Shown piece after piece: positions 15,735-24,779 of a stretch of DNA of 64,000 nt. The first letter of the stretch is position 1. The number at the start of each line of letters is the position of its first letter. The stretch lies in NCBI GenBank assembly GCA_016462645.1, contig JAEMSX010000009.1:1-64000 (forward strand), written 5' to 3'. The DNA is from Thermoleophilaceae bacterium. GTDB lineage: Bacteria; Actinomycetota; Thermoleophilia; Solirubrobacterales; JACPNS01. Position numbers and translations under genes: made by a program. The notes beneath the pieces are model-generated. The model was not told the DNA's origin. It did no database searches and saw only the letters and a list, made by a program, of their open reading frames with translations.

Positions 15735-17276
15735 ATGAGCATCGCCGTAGGTGACCGGCCCTCTGAAGGAGGGTCGGTCACACGCGTGCTCGAGCGCTTC
15801 ACCGACGTGCTCGATCGCCGCAAGGTCGAGTACGGGATCTTCATCGGTCTGTTCGTCCTGCTGGTCGCGTTCACGATCTACCGGCCGGTCTTTCCGAACT
15901 ACGACACGTACTACGCGCTGATCTGGGGCGACGAGATGGCGCACTTCCAGCTCCCCGATTACGACGTCTACCGAACGCCGACGCCGCACCCGCTCTTCAA
16001 TCTCTACACCGCCCTGATCTCGTTCGCCGGCGGTGCGGCGATCCACATCCTCACGATCCTCTCGATCGGGATGTACGTCGGACTGCTCTACGGCGCCTAC
16101 AAGCTCGTGAAGCTGCAGGTCGGCACCCTCGTCGCGTTCTTCACGCTGCTCGTGCTGCTGACGCGCACGGACCTGATGGCGTTCGGGTTCCGCTCGATGC
16201 TCGACATCCCGTTCCTGGCGATGATCGTCTGGGCGGCCGTACTCGAAGTGCAGAAGCCGCGGCGCGGCACGGCACCGTTGGTGCTCCTGTTGCTGGCGGG
16301 GCTGCTGCGACCTGAGGCCTGGCTGATGGCCGGAATCTACTGGCTCTGGCTCGCGCTCGGCCACGTGCGACCGAAGATGAAGCTGCCGGGCGAGCTGCCG
16401 TCCTACAAGCAGCTCTTCTGGTTCGCGGTGCTGGTCGTGGCTGCGCCCGTGATCTGGCTCGCGTGGGACTGGATCGTGACCGGCGATCCGCTCTACTCGG
16501 TCAACTCCACCAGCGAAGTCGCCGCCGAGCTCAAGCGCAACAAGTCGCTGTTCGGTGCGATCGCGGCGATCCCGAAGAACATCAGCGGCACCGAGCAGTG
16601 GGTCACCTTCATCGCCGGAACGCTCGGCTTTGCGCTGGCCTTCTACGTCTACCGCCTGCGCATGCTGATGCTCGCGGCGCTTGGCGTGGTCGGCGTGATC
16701 ACATATCTCTTGATCGCGGTCGCGGGATTGTCGGTGATCCCTCGCTACCTCGTAATCCCGTCGATCGTCCTGTGCTTCGGCGTCGCCTTCGCGGTGATCG
16801 GCTGGGAACGGCTTGAAGGCAACGCCCGCAAATTGGGGATCGCTCTGGCGATCGTCACGGTTCTGCTCGGACTGGTCCGCGCGCCGTCCTACATCGACAA
16901 CTTCCGCGCGCTCAACACGAGCACGCAGGACATCTCGATCACCTACAGCCGGATCTACAACATCCTCGACAAGCCGAAGGTGCAGGCGACGATCGAGAAT
17001 TGCGAACCGATCACAGCATTCACGCATGAGACCGTGCCGATCATCCGCTACAAGCTCGGGCTGGCCAAGGATGAGGTCCCGACAACGACGCAGCTGACGA
17101 AGGCCCCGACAAAGGGCACGATTCTGATTCAGACCAGCGCACTTGATCCGTTGCAGATGACGGTCGTCGATCGCGTCCTGCGCCGCCAGTGGACCGGCTT
17201 CCACCAGCCGGGCTTCAAGTTCCGCGGCGAGAACCGCGCATGGATCGTCTACTCAACCTGCGGGGCGGCCAGGTGA
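15735..17276 (+). CDS. Polytopic membrane protein, GT-C glycosyltransferase-like
   Basis: The protein has 513 residues from the ATG at 15735. It has about ten hydrophobic segments, the first at FIGLFVLLVAFTIY. The first extracytoplasmic loop has acidic residues in WGDEMAHFQLPDYDVY followed by TPTPHPLFNLYTAL, the layout of GT-C enzymes that use polyprenyl-linked sugars. A 100-residue soluble C-terminal part ends in AWIVYST. It overlaps the following propeller lipoprotein by four bases (GTGA), so the two are probably co-translated and may act together. The donor and acceptor are unknown. Confidence 0.75.
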   Translation: MSIAVGDRPSEGGSVTRVLERFTDVLDRRKVEYGIFIGLFVLLVAFTIYRPVFPNYDTYYALIWGDEMAHFQLPDYDVYRTPTPHPLFNLYTALISFAGGAAIHILTILSIGMYVGLLYGAYKLVKLQVGTLVAFFTLLVLLTRTDLMAFGFRSMLDIPFLAMIVWAAVLEVQKPRRGTAPLVLLLLAGLLRPEAWLMAGIYWLWLALGHVRPKMKLPGELPSYKQLFWFAVLVVAAPVIWLAWDWIVTGDPLYSVNSTSEVAAELKRNKSLFGAIAAIPKNISGTEQWVTFIAGTLGFALAFYVYRLRMLMLAALGVVGVITYLLIAVAGLSVIPRYLVIPSIVLCFGVAFAVIGWERLEGNARKLGIALAIVTVLLGLVRAPSYIDNFRALNTSTQDISITYSRIYNILDKPKVQATIENCEPITAFTHETVPIIRYKLGLAKDEVPTTTQLTKAPTKGTILIQTSALDPLQMTVVDRVLRRQWTGFHQPGFKFRGENRAWIVYSTCGAAR

Positions 17277-18364
17277 ACGCGCGCATCGCGGCAGCTCTGA
17301 TGATCCTCGCGATCGCGCTCGTGGCAACCGCCTGCGGTGACGATCGCGCGACCAAGGTCACGCGCAACGGCAACGATCTAGTCGTCGCGCCATTCACCGG
17401 GCAGCTCACCGACGTCGATGAACGGCCGATCGCCGTCGCCGCCGGCGAAGGCGGAGTCTGGGCGACGAGCATGGCCGGTGGCGTCCTGACGAAGATCGAT
17501 CCGGCGACCGGCAAGACCGTCGGCAAGCCGACCGCGACCGACGATGCGCCCTACGCGGTTGACGCGGCTTTCGGCAAGGTCTGGGTGGCGGCGTTCCAGA
17601 ACGACAAGCTGATCCAGGTTGATCCCGAGTCGCGCAAGGTGATCAAGACGACAAAGGTCGCCAACCGCCCGTTCGGTCTGACGCACGGCTTCGGCTCGAT
17701 GTGGGTGACGAGCATCCGCAACGAGACCGTCAGCCGGATCGATCCCGAAACGGGCGAAGAGATCGGCGACCCGATCCAGCTCGACGGTCCGCCGTACAAG
17801 ATCGCTACGGGGTTCGGTTACGTCTGGGTGACCAACATCCGCGATGGCGAAGTCGTGAAGATCGACCCGAAGACCAACAAGCTCGCGGGCGAGCCGATCG
17901 CGATCGGTGCGCGCAAGTGCTCGGAGATTCCCGTCCCGAATCCGCTGAAGCCGGCACCGCTTGTCAACTGCGGCGCGCCTTCAGCGATCACGGCGGCCGG
18001 CAGGTACCTGTGGGTCGCGAACCTGCGCGGCAAGGCGCTCGTCAAGGGTCAGGGCACCCCGACGCAGATCAAGCAGAGCATCCCCAACGGCGAGGTCTGG
18101 AAGATCGACCCGAAGTCCGGGAAGGCCGTGGGCGATCCGATCCCTGTGCCGATCCGCCCTCAGGCGATCGCGGGCGACGACACGAACGTCTGGGTCGTCA
18201 GTCTCGGCGCCAACGCGATCACGCGCATCGACACGCGGACGGGTGTGCGAGACAAGCTCCCGATCGACATCAGCGGTCAGCCCACTGACGTCGCGCTCGG
18301 GTTCGGCAGAGCATGGTTCTCGCTCTCGAGTGACGACCAGATAGCCGCCCTCGAGAACAAGTAA
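17273..18364 (+). CDS. Beta-propeller lipoprotein (YVTN/virginiamycin-B-lyase-like repeats)
   Basis: The 363-residue product starts at GTG 17273, giving a lipoprotein signal with lipobox VATAC at about residues 19-23. The rest is a set of about 40-residue blades with the pattern GFGxxWVTSIRNETVSRIDPETGEEIGDP, repeated about six times. This is typical of YVTN and Vgb-like propellers. No lyase catalytic residues can be assigned, so a binding or scaffold role at the cell surface is more likely. It overlaps the membrane glycosyltransferase gene upstream by GTGA. It converges with a second, unrelated propeller gene. Confidence 0.82.
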   Translation: MNARIAAALMILAIALVATACGDDRATKVTRNGNDLVVAPFTGQLTDVDERPIAVAAGEGGVWATSMAGGVLTKIDPATGKTVGKPTATDDAPYAVDAAFGKVWVAAFQNDKLIQVDPESRKVIKTTKVANRPFGLTHGFGSMWVTSIRNETVSRIDPETGEEIGDPIQLDGPPYKIATGFGYVWVTNIRDGEVVKIDPKTNKLAGEPIAIGARKCSEIPVPNPLKPAPLVNCGAPSAITAAGRYLWVANLRGKALVKGQGTPTQIKQSIPNGEVWKIDPKSGKAVGDPIPVPIRPQAIAGDDTNVWVVSLGANAITRIDTRTGVRDKLPIDISGQPTDVALGFGRAWFSLSSDDQIAALENK

Positions 18365-18380
18365 CACTCCCCGGGAAGGC

Positions 18381-19838
18381 CTACTTGGGGCCGAGGTACC
18401 GGAGGTAGACCTGCTTGAAGCCCAGCATGTTGCGGATCAAGCGGTCAACCGACTCGGTGTCTGACTGGAAGAGCACGTAGTTGCCGCGGAGACTCGTCGC
18501 CGGGTTCTCGGAAGGACCGGTGAGGTACTCGTTGGCGTGGTCACGCGATTCGACCGAGACGTGGCGGGTCGGCTTGTTCCAGAGCATCAGGTTCTGGACG
18601 CCGTTGCGCGTGTAACGGATGTCGCGTGAGGGACGAAGGTTGGTTGCGTTGGAGTCGAAGAGGACGAACTCTCCACCGCCGGTGATCGCCGGGTCGCCGG
18701 ACGGGCCGTTGGCCGGACCGTCGATCGACTTGGAGACCCACTGCATGCGGCGGGTGCGAAGGTCGGCCTGTGCGATGTCAGAGGTGCGGTTGCTGTCGCC
18801 GCCGAGCAGGTTGCTCGCCTCGGTCTGGAATGCGACGAACTGACCCGACTCGTTGATCGCGGGGTGGCTTGACTCCTTGTTTCCGCGGCGCCCGTTCTTC
18901 TGTGAGACCAGACGCGTTGAGAAGCGCAGCTTGGAAGACTTGGCGAACTGACGGACGTAGACGTCCTGTCCTGCGTCGCGGTCGTTGCTCGCGAGGTTGG
19001 TTGCCTTCGACGTGAAGGCGACCTGGTTGCCGTAGCGGGCGAAGGACACCTCATAGCTGTCGGCGTTTCCGGCCTTGCGACCGTTGCTCGCGGAAGCGAG
19101 GAAGGTCAGCTTCTGGAAGCGCCCCGAACGGATGTGCACGTAGACCTGGCTGTTGCCACCTGAGCCGCCGCGGACTGCCGCCGTGCTCCAGCGTGACTTG
19201 CCGCCGCCGTCGTAGCCAAGGTTGGTCGCCGTGGAGACGAAGCCGATGCGCCCGCAGTTGGCGTTGACGGTGACCTCGGTGGTCGGACCGTTCGCCTGCT
19301 GACCGGTGCTCGAGACGGACACGCGCGTGATGCGACGGTTGCGGAAGTTGTAGACAAATGCGTCGGCGACGCCGTTGGTGTCGTTGCCGACGAGGTTGGT
19401 CGCTTCAGAGATGAACGCGATGCAGGTCGGGACGTTGAAGCTCGAGCCTGCGACTGCCGGCTTGTAGGAGGGACCGTTGGCGGGCTTGCCACCAAGGCCG
19501 TTGGAGATCTTCATCGTCTTGCCGATGCGCCATGCAGTGCCGTTCTGGCCCCATCCACGGCCACGCTTGACCATGAAGACGTCGGTCGCGCCGTTGGTGT
19601 CCCCGCGGACGATGTTGCTGGCGTCCGACTCGTAGGCGGCGACGCGGGCGATGCGCTGGTCGCGGCTGATCGAGGCGTTGCGGGATTCCCCGTTGGGGAT
19701 ACCACCGTTGTAAGAACGCGAGAGTAGAAACGTGGTGCGCAGTGATCCCGCGCTTGCTGTTGCCGCTGACATAGCGATGAGCGATGAAATGATCGCAAGC
19801 GTCCCTATGGCGGCCAATGTCATCCTTGACTTGGTCAT
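18381..19838 (-). CDS. Secreted TolB/PD40-type beta-propeller protein
   Basis: The 485-residue protein has a signal peptide ending AATASA. It consists of blades with a repeated core such as IAFISEATNLVGNDTNG followed by ADAFVYNF, and the variants VAFTSKATNLASNDRDAG and VAFQTEASNLLGGDSNR. This pattern (F-x-S-x-A-x-N-L, N/D-D-x-N/D) is that of PD40/TolB-like propellers found singly in many actinobacteria. Regular aspartate and asparagine residues could bind calcium. There is no Tol system nearby and no membrane anchor, so it is probably secreted. The role is unknown. Confidence 0.8.
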   Translation of the reverse strand: MTKSRMTLAAIGTLAIISSLIAMSAATASAGSLRTTFLLSRSYNGGIPNGESRNASISRDQRIARVAAYESDASNIVRGDTNGATDVFMVKRGRGWGQNGTAWRIGKTMKISNGLGGKPANGPSYKPAVAGSSFNVPTCIAFISEATNLVGNDTNGVADAFVYNFRNRRITRVSVSSTGQQANGPTTEVTVNANCGRIGFVSTATNLGYDGGGKSRWSTAAVRGGSGGNSQVYVHIRSGRFQKLTFLASASNGRKAGNADSYEVSFARYGNQVAFTSKATNLASNDRDAGQDVYVRQFAKSSKLRFSTRLVSQKNGRRGNKESSHPAINESGQFVAFQTEASNLLGGDSNRTSDIAQADLRTRRMQWVSKSIDGPANGPSGDPAITGGGEFVLFDSNATNLRPSRDIRYTRNGVQNLMLWNKPTRHVSVESRDHANEYLTGPSENPATSLRGNYVLFQSDTESVDRLIRNMLGFKQVYLRYLGPK

Positions 19839-19883
19839 CGGCTCAACTATCGGCGGTTGGAGCCGGAGGGTTTAGTACCTAAG

Positions 19884-21587
19884 TCAAGTTTTTCCGTCCG
19901 GAGAACAATTTCCCCCGCTCAGGCGGTAGATATTTATCTCCGGCCCGGGGCGGTAATAACCCAGGGGGTAATAGTTGTAGGAGATGTCGAAGTTGAACTT
20001 CGGCAGTGCGTGGCCAGGCTTCATCGGGCTGAACGACGCGATCTTCTCGCCCCGCTCATCGAGTGCCTTGAAGTACGCAGCGGCGCCCGGCGCCTTGCTC
20101 GGATCCTTCGTCACCCGGCCCTTCTGAGTGGAACCGGAGACGACGTAGCAGTAGCCCTGCTGCTCAAACTCGTCCAACAGCGCGGGGTTGAGCTTCTTGG
20201 CATACAGCTCCACCTCGGAGCCGCGCGGAAGCGGACGGATCGTGAACGCCGGATCGCCCTTCAATGCGCCGTTGACGTTGTAGTAGGGCGGCGGTCCGAG
20301 GAGATCGAAGGCGATCTTCTGATCCGTGGGCACGTTCTCGATGATCCAGTCCTTGGCGAGCTGCCTTGTGTCGGTGCGGCTGAGCACCTGGTCGTTGTGG
20401 ACGACGTGGATGACGGGCCCGAGCAGGGCGATGATCATCACCGCCGTGATCGCGTACGCGGGCGACCGCTCGCCGGTCCTCGGCTTGAGCTTCGAGTTGA
20501 TCCACCTGCCGGCCTCGACGGCGAAGTACGCCGCGAAGATCGCGAGCACCGGGTAGATCGGCATCATCCAGCGCGCGTAGAAGCGCAGCTGCTTGCCCAT
20601 GAAGAGGAAGACGATCAGGCCGAAGACAACGAACGGGAGCGACTTGCGCCAGTCGTTCTTGAGCGCCAGTCCCGCGCCGGCGATCGACATCAGCAGCGGG
20701 AGCGCGCCGAAGCCCCAGAAGAGCGTCCAGGCGTAGTAGAACCAGCCGTTGGTGTCGTCGGTGCCGAGCTTGGCGATGCTGCTCGACTGGTCGGACTGGC
20801 GACGCACGTCATACAGGAACTTGCTGTGGTCGAGGATGGCGAACGGGTTCACGATCACAAACGCGAGCAGCGCGACGCCAGCGGCCAGCACCAGGTACTT
20901 GAACTCCTTCTTCCCCTGCTCGCGGTCGTCATAGAAGTGCGTCGCCCACGCGACGAAGATCGCGACAGAGAGCGCGGCCGCTGTGTACTTGGTTCCGGTG
21001 GCAAGGCCGAGGCCCAGCCCGGCGATTCCGTAATCGAGCGCGCGACCGTTCACAATCACCCCCGAGAGCCCGAAGAGGCCGATGCAGAGCGGCAGCAGCG
21101 TCGGCACGTCGTTCAGCGCGAAGTGGCTGTAGTGAACGGGCAGGAACGTGAAGGTGAGAAATGCGGCTGCCGCGAGCGCCACGCCCGTGCCCCAGAGCTT
21201 GCGGCCGGCGAAGTAGAGCGCGAGCGAGGCGCCGATGCCCATCGCGGCACTGGTCACGCGGGCGATCGTGTAGATCGTCGTCGCGTCGGTCTCGAATGCG
21301 TGATGGATGCTCGCGCCGGTCGAACCGACGGGCGGCGTGAGATACGCGACCGAGAGGATCGCCTGGAGCAGATAGGTGTAGCCCGGCGGGTTCTGGAAGT
21401 AGTTCGGGTTGTGACCGCCACCGAACATTTTCACTGCGCTGACGGTGAAGTGGGCGTACTCGTCGAGATTCAGTGCGACGGGGAGGCCACTGCGGATTCC
21501 CCGCAGCCGGAGCAGGAAGCCGACGAAGAGAATTCCGGCGAGTGTCCAGGCAGCTGCTGACCCCCGGCGTTTGGTCGCTTCGCTCAC
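19884..21587 (-). CDS. GT39-like (ArnT/PMT-type) membrane glycosyltransferase
   Basis: The 567-residue protein has an N-terminal helix followed by an acidic loop ALNLDEYAHFTVSAVKMF and FQNPPGYTYLLQAIL. This is the signature layout of phospholipid-carrier-dependent GT-C transferases, in which the Asp-Glu pair is catalytic. About eleven membrane segments follow, then a soluble domain of about 150 residues (WIIENVPTDQKIAFD onward). It starts at GTG 21587 with a TACCCT hexamer seven bases upstream. It faces away from the aidB operon, so the two share a 77-base promoter region. Its sugar and acceptor are unknown. Confidence 0.82.
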   Translation of the reverse strand: MSEATKRRGSAAAWTLAGILFVGFLLRLRGIRSGLPVALNLDEYAHFTVSAVKMFGGGHNPNYFQNPPGYTYLLQAILSVAYLTPPVGSTGASIHHAFETDATTIYTIARVTSAAMGIGASLALYFAGRKLWGTGVALAAAAFLTFTFLPVHYSHFALNDVPTLLPLCIGLFGLSGVIVNGRALDYGIAGLGLGLATGTKYTAAALSVAIFVAWATHFYDDREQGKKEFKYLVLAAGVALLAFVIVNPFAILDHSKFLYDVRRQSDQSSSIAKLGTDDTNGWFYYAWTLFWGFGALPLLMSIAGAGLALKNDWRKSLPFVVFGLIVFLFMGKQLRFYARWMMPIYPVLAIFAAYFAVEAGRWINSKLKPRTGERSPAYAITAVMIIALLGPVIHVVHNDQVLSRTDTRQLAKDWIIENVPTDQKIAFDLLGPPPYYNVNGALKGDPAFTIRPLPRGSEVELYAKKLNPALLDEFEQQGYCYVVSGSTQKGRVTKDPSKAPGAAAYFKALDERGEKIASFSPMKPGHALPKFNFDISYNYYPLGYYRPGPEINIYRLSGGNCSPDGKT

Positions 21588-21594
21588 GGCGGGA

Positions 21595-21600
21595 AGGGTA
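21595..21600 (-). promoter_or_regulatory. -10 element TACCCT, leaderless-type promoter
   Basis: Read on the minus strand, it ends seven bases before the GTG at 21587. Confidence 0.35.
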
Positions 21601-21633
21601 GTGGTGGCGCGTTTAGCTGAGATTGTGTACGGT

Positions 21634-21653
21634 ATGTGAATCCGGATTCACAT
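21634..21653. promoter_or_regulatory. Perfect 20-bp palindrome, candidate TetR operator
   Basis: The sequence ATGTGAATCCGGATTCACAT is identical to its reverse complement. It sits directly before the Shine-Dalgarno GGGAGGA (21654-21660) of the aidB-like gene and just after a TACGGT hexamer. A repressor bound here would block transcription. The operon's own TetR-family gene at 24188 is the obvious candidate for binding it. Confidence 0.65.
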
Positions 21654-21664
21654 GGGAGGACCCG

Positions 21665-23281
21665 ATGGAAGTCGCGAACGCAGCCAACCGCGCCACGCAC
21701 GACGTTTTCAACCAGGCCACGCCGCTTGAGCCGATCAACCACTTCACGGCGGACCTCGCGCTGCAGGAGTCGATCGCCCGCGAGGGCGGATCCTGGGGGA
21801 CGGATCGGCTGATCGAGCTCGGAGCGCTTGCCGGTCTGCCCGAGCAGCGCGAGCACTGCTGGCGCGCCGAGCACAACCTGCCCAGGCTGACCACGCACGA
21901 CCGCTTCGGCAATCGCATCGACCAGGTCGAGCTGGATCCCTCGTGGCACCACCTGCTGCGGGAGGGCATCGAGCACGAGTGCCACTCGCTGGCCTGGCGC
22001 GAGCCGATGTCCGGCGCGCACGTTGTCCGCGTCGGTCTCTTCCAGCTCTGGTCGCAGACCAACGGCGGCGTGATGTGCCCGATCTCGATGACTCACGCCG
22101 TGATCCCGCCGCTGCGCAACCACGCGCCGGAGATCGCCGCAGAGTGGGAAGACCGGCTGACGATGCCCGACTATGACAACGGCGCGATCGCCGGCATGGC
22201 GATGACCGAGAAGCAGGGCGGATCGGATGTGCGCGCCAACACCACGCAGGCGGTCCCGGTTGGCGGCGATGAGTACGAGCTGACCGGGCACAAGTGGTTC
22301 TGCTCGTATCCGCCGTGCGATGTCTTTCTGGTTCTGGCGCAGGCTCCGGGCGGGCTGACGTGCTTCTTTGTCGAGCGCGGCGAAGGGATGGAGTTCCAGC
22401 GGCTGAAGGACAAGCTCGGCTCGCGCTCGTTGCCGTCAAGTGAGGTCGAGTTCCGCGCCGCTCGTGCGCGGATCGTCGGCGAGGAAGGACGCGGCGTGGC
22501 GACGATCATCCAGATGGTCAACCACACGCGGCTCGACTGCATGATCGGATCTGCGGCCGCGATGCGCCGCGGCGTGCTTGAAGCGACCCACCACGCGCGC
22601 GGCCGCAAAGCCTTCGGCGCGCTGCTGATCGATCAGCCCGCGATGCAGAACGTGCTGGCCGATCTCGCGATCGAGTCCGAAGCGGCGACGACCGCGCTCT
22701 ACCGCGTGGCCCGCGCGTTCGACGAGGGCGACGATTCCTTGCGCCGCTTCGCGACGGCCGTGATGAAGTACTGGATCTGCAAGCGCGCGGCCGGACACGC
22801 CGGCGAGGCGCTCGAGTGCTTCGGTGGCAACGGCTACGCGGAGGATTCCGGGATGCCGTTGCTCTACCGCGACGCGCCGCTGATGTCGATCTGGGAGGGC
22901 TCCGGAAACGTTGCGGCGCTCGATGTCCTGCGCGCCATGGCGAAGGAACCCGAGGGGCTGCCGGCGTTCCTTGCCGAGTGCGAGCTCGGGCGCGGCGCGG
23001 ACAAGCGCTTTGATGCGCATCTCGATTCGCTCGGCGTGCGGCTGGCGGGACTTGCTTCCGGCGAGACCGAGGCCGACTTGATCGACGCGCAGTTCGGTGC
23101 ACGTCGGATTGTTGAAGACCTCGGCGTCGCATTCCAGGCCTCGCTGTTGCTGCGCAACGCCCCGGACTACGTGGCCGACGCGTTCTGCGCCGGGCGACTG
23201 GGCGGAGGCGGCCGCGCGTACGGGACGCTGCCCTCCGGCGTCGATGCTCGCGCGATCCTCGACCGCGTGATCGCCGCCTGA
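21665..23281 (+). CDS. aidB: AidB-like acyl-CoA dehydrogenase family protein
   Basis: The 538-residue flavoprotein matches the AidB branch: THDVFNQATPLEPINHF at the N-terminus, ESIAREGGSWGTDRLIELG, SLAWREPMSGAHVVR, CPISMTHAVIPPL, then MAMTEKQGGSDVRANTTQA in the FAD region. The C-terminus has the helix LECFGGNGYAEDSGMPLLYRD and the loop IWEGSGNVAALDVLRA. AidB of Escherichia coli belongs to the adaptive response to DNA alkylation and binds DNA. The start at 21665 is set by the strong GGGAGGA site. Downstream is a crotonase (one-base overlap), then a TetR regulator. This context is more like an acyl-CoA pathway than DNA repair, so the true role is open. Confidence 0.88.
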   Translation: MEVANAANRATHDVFNQATPLEPINHFTADLALQESIAREGGSWGTDRLIELGALAGLPEQREHCWRAEHNLPRLTTHDRFGNRIDQVELDPSWHHLLREGIEHECHSLAWREPMSGAHVVRVGLFQLWSQTNGGVMCPISMTHAVIPPLRNHAPEIAAEWEDRLTMPDYDNGAIAGMAMTEKQGGSDVRANTTQAVPVGGDEYELTGHKWFCSYPPCDVFLVLAQAPGGLTCFFVERGEGMEFQRLKDKLGSRSLPSSEVEFRAARARIVGEEGRGVATIIQMVNHTRLDCMIGSAAAMRRGVLEATHHARGRKAFGALLIDQPAMQNVLADLAIESEAATTALYRVARAFDEGDDSLRRFATAVMKYWICKRAAGHAGEALECFGGNGYAEDSGMPLLYRDAPLMSIWEGSGNVAALDVLRAMAKEPEGLPAFLAECELGRGADKRFDAHLDSLGVRLAGLASGETEADLIDAQFGARRIVEDLGVAFQASLLLRNAPDYVADAFCAGRLGGGGRAYGTLPSGVDARAILDRVIAA

Positions 23282-24183
23282 TGGCCGACATCGAGTACGC
23301 GGTTGACGGCCGCATTGCGCGGCTGACGCTGAATCGACCGGAGCGCGGCAACGGAATCACCCGCGGCCTGCTGCGCGAGCTCGCCGAGCTCATCGAGCGG
23401 GCTGATCTCGATCCGGCAGTCCATGTGATTCTGCTCAGTGGAGCCGGCAGCGGCTTCTGCGGCGGGTACGACCTTGTTGACAGCGCCGAGGGCATGGGAC
23501 GGGGCGATCGATCCGATGCGCCGGAAGGCTCGCCGGTCGATCCACTCGTCATGGCGGCGAATCACAATCCCGAATCCAACTGGGACCCGATGACCGACTA
23601 CGCGATGATGCGACGGAACGTGCGCGCGTTCATGGCGCTGTTCGAGAGTGACAAGCCGGTGGTCTGCAAGGTCCATGGGTTCTGCGTCGCCGGCGGCACG
23701 GACATGGCGCTCTGCTCGGATCTCGTGGTCGCCGCGGCAGACGCGAAGATCGGCTATCCACCGGCCCGCGTCTGGGGATCGCCCACGACCGCGCTCTGGG
23801 CCCACCGCGTCGGGCCGCAACGCGCCAAGCGCCTGCTGCTGACGGGCGATTCGATCAGCGGCGCTGAGGCGGCTGAGTGGGGGCTCGCGATCGAGGCTCC
23901 GACCGCGGACGAACTCGATGAGCGCACCGAGATCCTCGTCGAGCGCATCGCCCGGCTTCCGATCAATCAGCTGATGATGATGAAGCTGCTCGTCAACCAG
24001 TCGATCGAGGCTCAGGGCCTGCGCAGCACGCAGGTGCTCGGCACGGTCTTCGACGGGATCGCGCGTCACACTGATGAGGGCTACGGATTTCAGCAGGCCG
24101 CACTCGCGGGCGGATTCCGAGAAGCGGTGCGCGATCGCGACGAGCCGTTCGGGGACCACGGCCTCTCGACCTTCAAGGGTTGA
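23281..24183 (+). CDS. Enoyl-CoA hydratase/isomerase (crotonase) family protein
   Basis: The 300-residue protein has the crotonase fold. RLTLNRPERGNGITRGL is the usual N-terminal segment, the first oxyanion loop is LLSGAGSGFCGGYDL, and the second is HGFCVAGGTDMALCSDLVVAAADAKIG split over two strands. A longer insert (about 40 residues, SAEGMGRGDRSDAPEGSP onward) separates the loops. The glutamates of classical hydratases are not obvious, so hydratase activity itself is uncertain. The ATG overlaps the aidB stop by one base. It would act on the product of the AidB-like enzyme or on a related CoA ester. Confidence 0.87.
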   Translation: MADIEYAVDGRIARLTLNRPERGNGITRGLLRELAELIERADLDPAVHVILLSGAGSGFCGGYDLVDSAEGMGRGDRSDAPEGSPVDPLVMAANHNPESNWDPMTDYAMMRRNVRAFMALFESDKPVVCKVHGFCVAGGTDMALCSDLVVAAADAKIGYPPARVWGSPTTALWAHRVGPQRAKRLLLTGDSISGAEAAEWGLAIEAPTADELDERTEILVERIARLPINQLMMMKLLVNQSIEAQGLRSTQVLGTVFDGIARHTDEGYGFQQAALAGGFREAVRDRDEPFGDHGLSTFKG

Positions 24184-24187
24184 TCGC

Positions 24188-24742
24188 GTGACGGTTGCAG
24201 CGCCGGCACCCACGCGGCAGCGACTGCTCGATGCCACGACCGAGCTGCTGGCGGAAGGCGGTTACGCGGCGGCGACCGTCGCGGCGCTGACCGCGCGCGC
24301 GGGTGTCGCTTCGGGGACGCTCTACAGGCACTTCTCATCCAAGGAAGAGCTGTTCGTGGAGATCTTCCGCAATCTCAGTGGGCGCGAGCTGGACGCGATG
24401 CGCGACGCGGCGCGGTCAGAGGGCGAGCCGCTCGACCGACTCGTCGCGGCGATCGACGCCTTCGCCCGCCGCGCGCTTTCGGAACCCCGCGTCGCGTGGG
24501 CGCTGCTCGCCGAACCCGTCGATGCGCTGGTTGACGCTGAGCGACTTGAGTATCGGCGCCGCTATCGCGACCTCGTCGTCGACCTGCTCCCGAACGCTTC
24601 TCCTGCGCTCGCGGCCGCGATCGTCGGCGGCGTCGGGGAGGCCCTGGTGGGCCCGACGTCGCAGCCGCCTGCCAGCCCGCAGGCGCGCGCCGCACTGATC
24701 GAAGAGATCAAAGCGTTCGCCCGTCGCGCGGCCTCGCCCTGA
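24188..24742 (+). CDS. TetR family transcriptional regulator
   Basis: The 184-residue protein starts at GTG 24188, four bases after the crotonase stop. Residues 10-55 form the TetR helix-turn-helix: RQRLLDATTELLAEGGYAA, then TARAGVASGTLYRHFSSKEE. The remaining helical part binds ligand, presumably an acyl-CoA or related compound given the neighbours. It is the third gene of the run behind the palindrome at 21634-21653, so autoregulation is likely. The ligand and target are inferred from context, not seen. Confidence 0.9.
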   Translation: MTVAAPAPTRQRLLDATTELLAEGGYAAATVAALTARAGVASGTLYRHFSSKEELFVEIFRNLSGRELDAMRDAARSEGEPLDRLVAAIDAFARRALSEPRVAWALLAEPVDALVDAERLEYRRRYRDLVVDLLPNASPALAAAIVGGVGEALVGPTSQPPASPQARAALIEEIKAFARRAASP

Positions 24743-24761
24743 GAGGGCTATTGACTACGTG

Positions 24762-24767
24762 TACGAT
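24762..24767 (+). promoter_or_regulatory. -10-like element TACGAT before the MBL gene
   Basis: It ends twelve bases before the ATG at 24780. It would give a transcript with a leader of about six bases, so the MBL gene may have its own promoter within the run. Confidence 0.3.
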
Positions 24768-24779
24768 AGGCGCCTCGGT

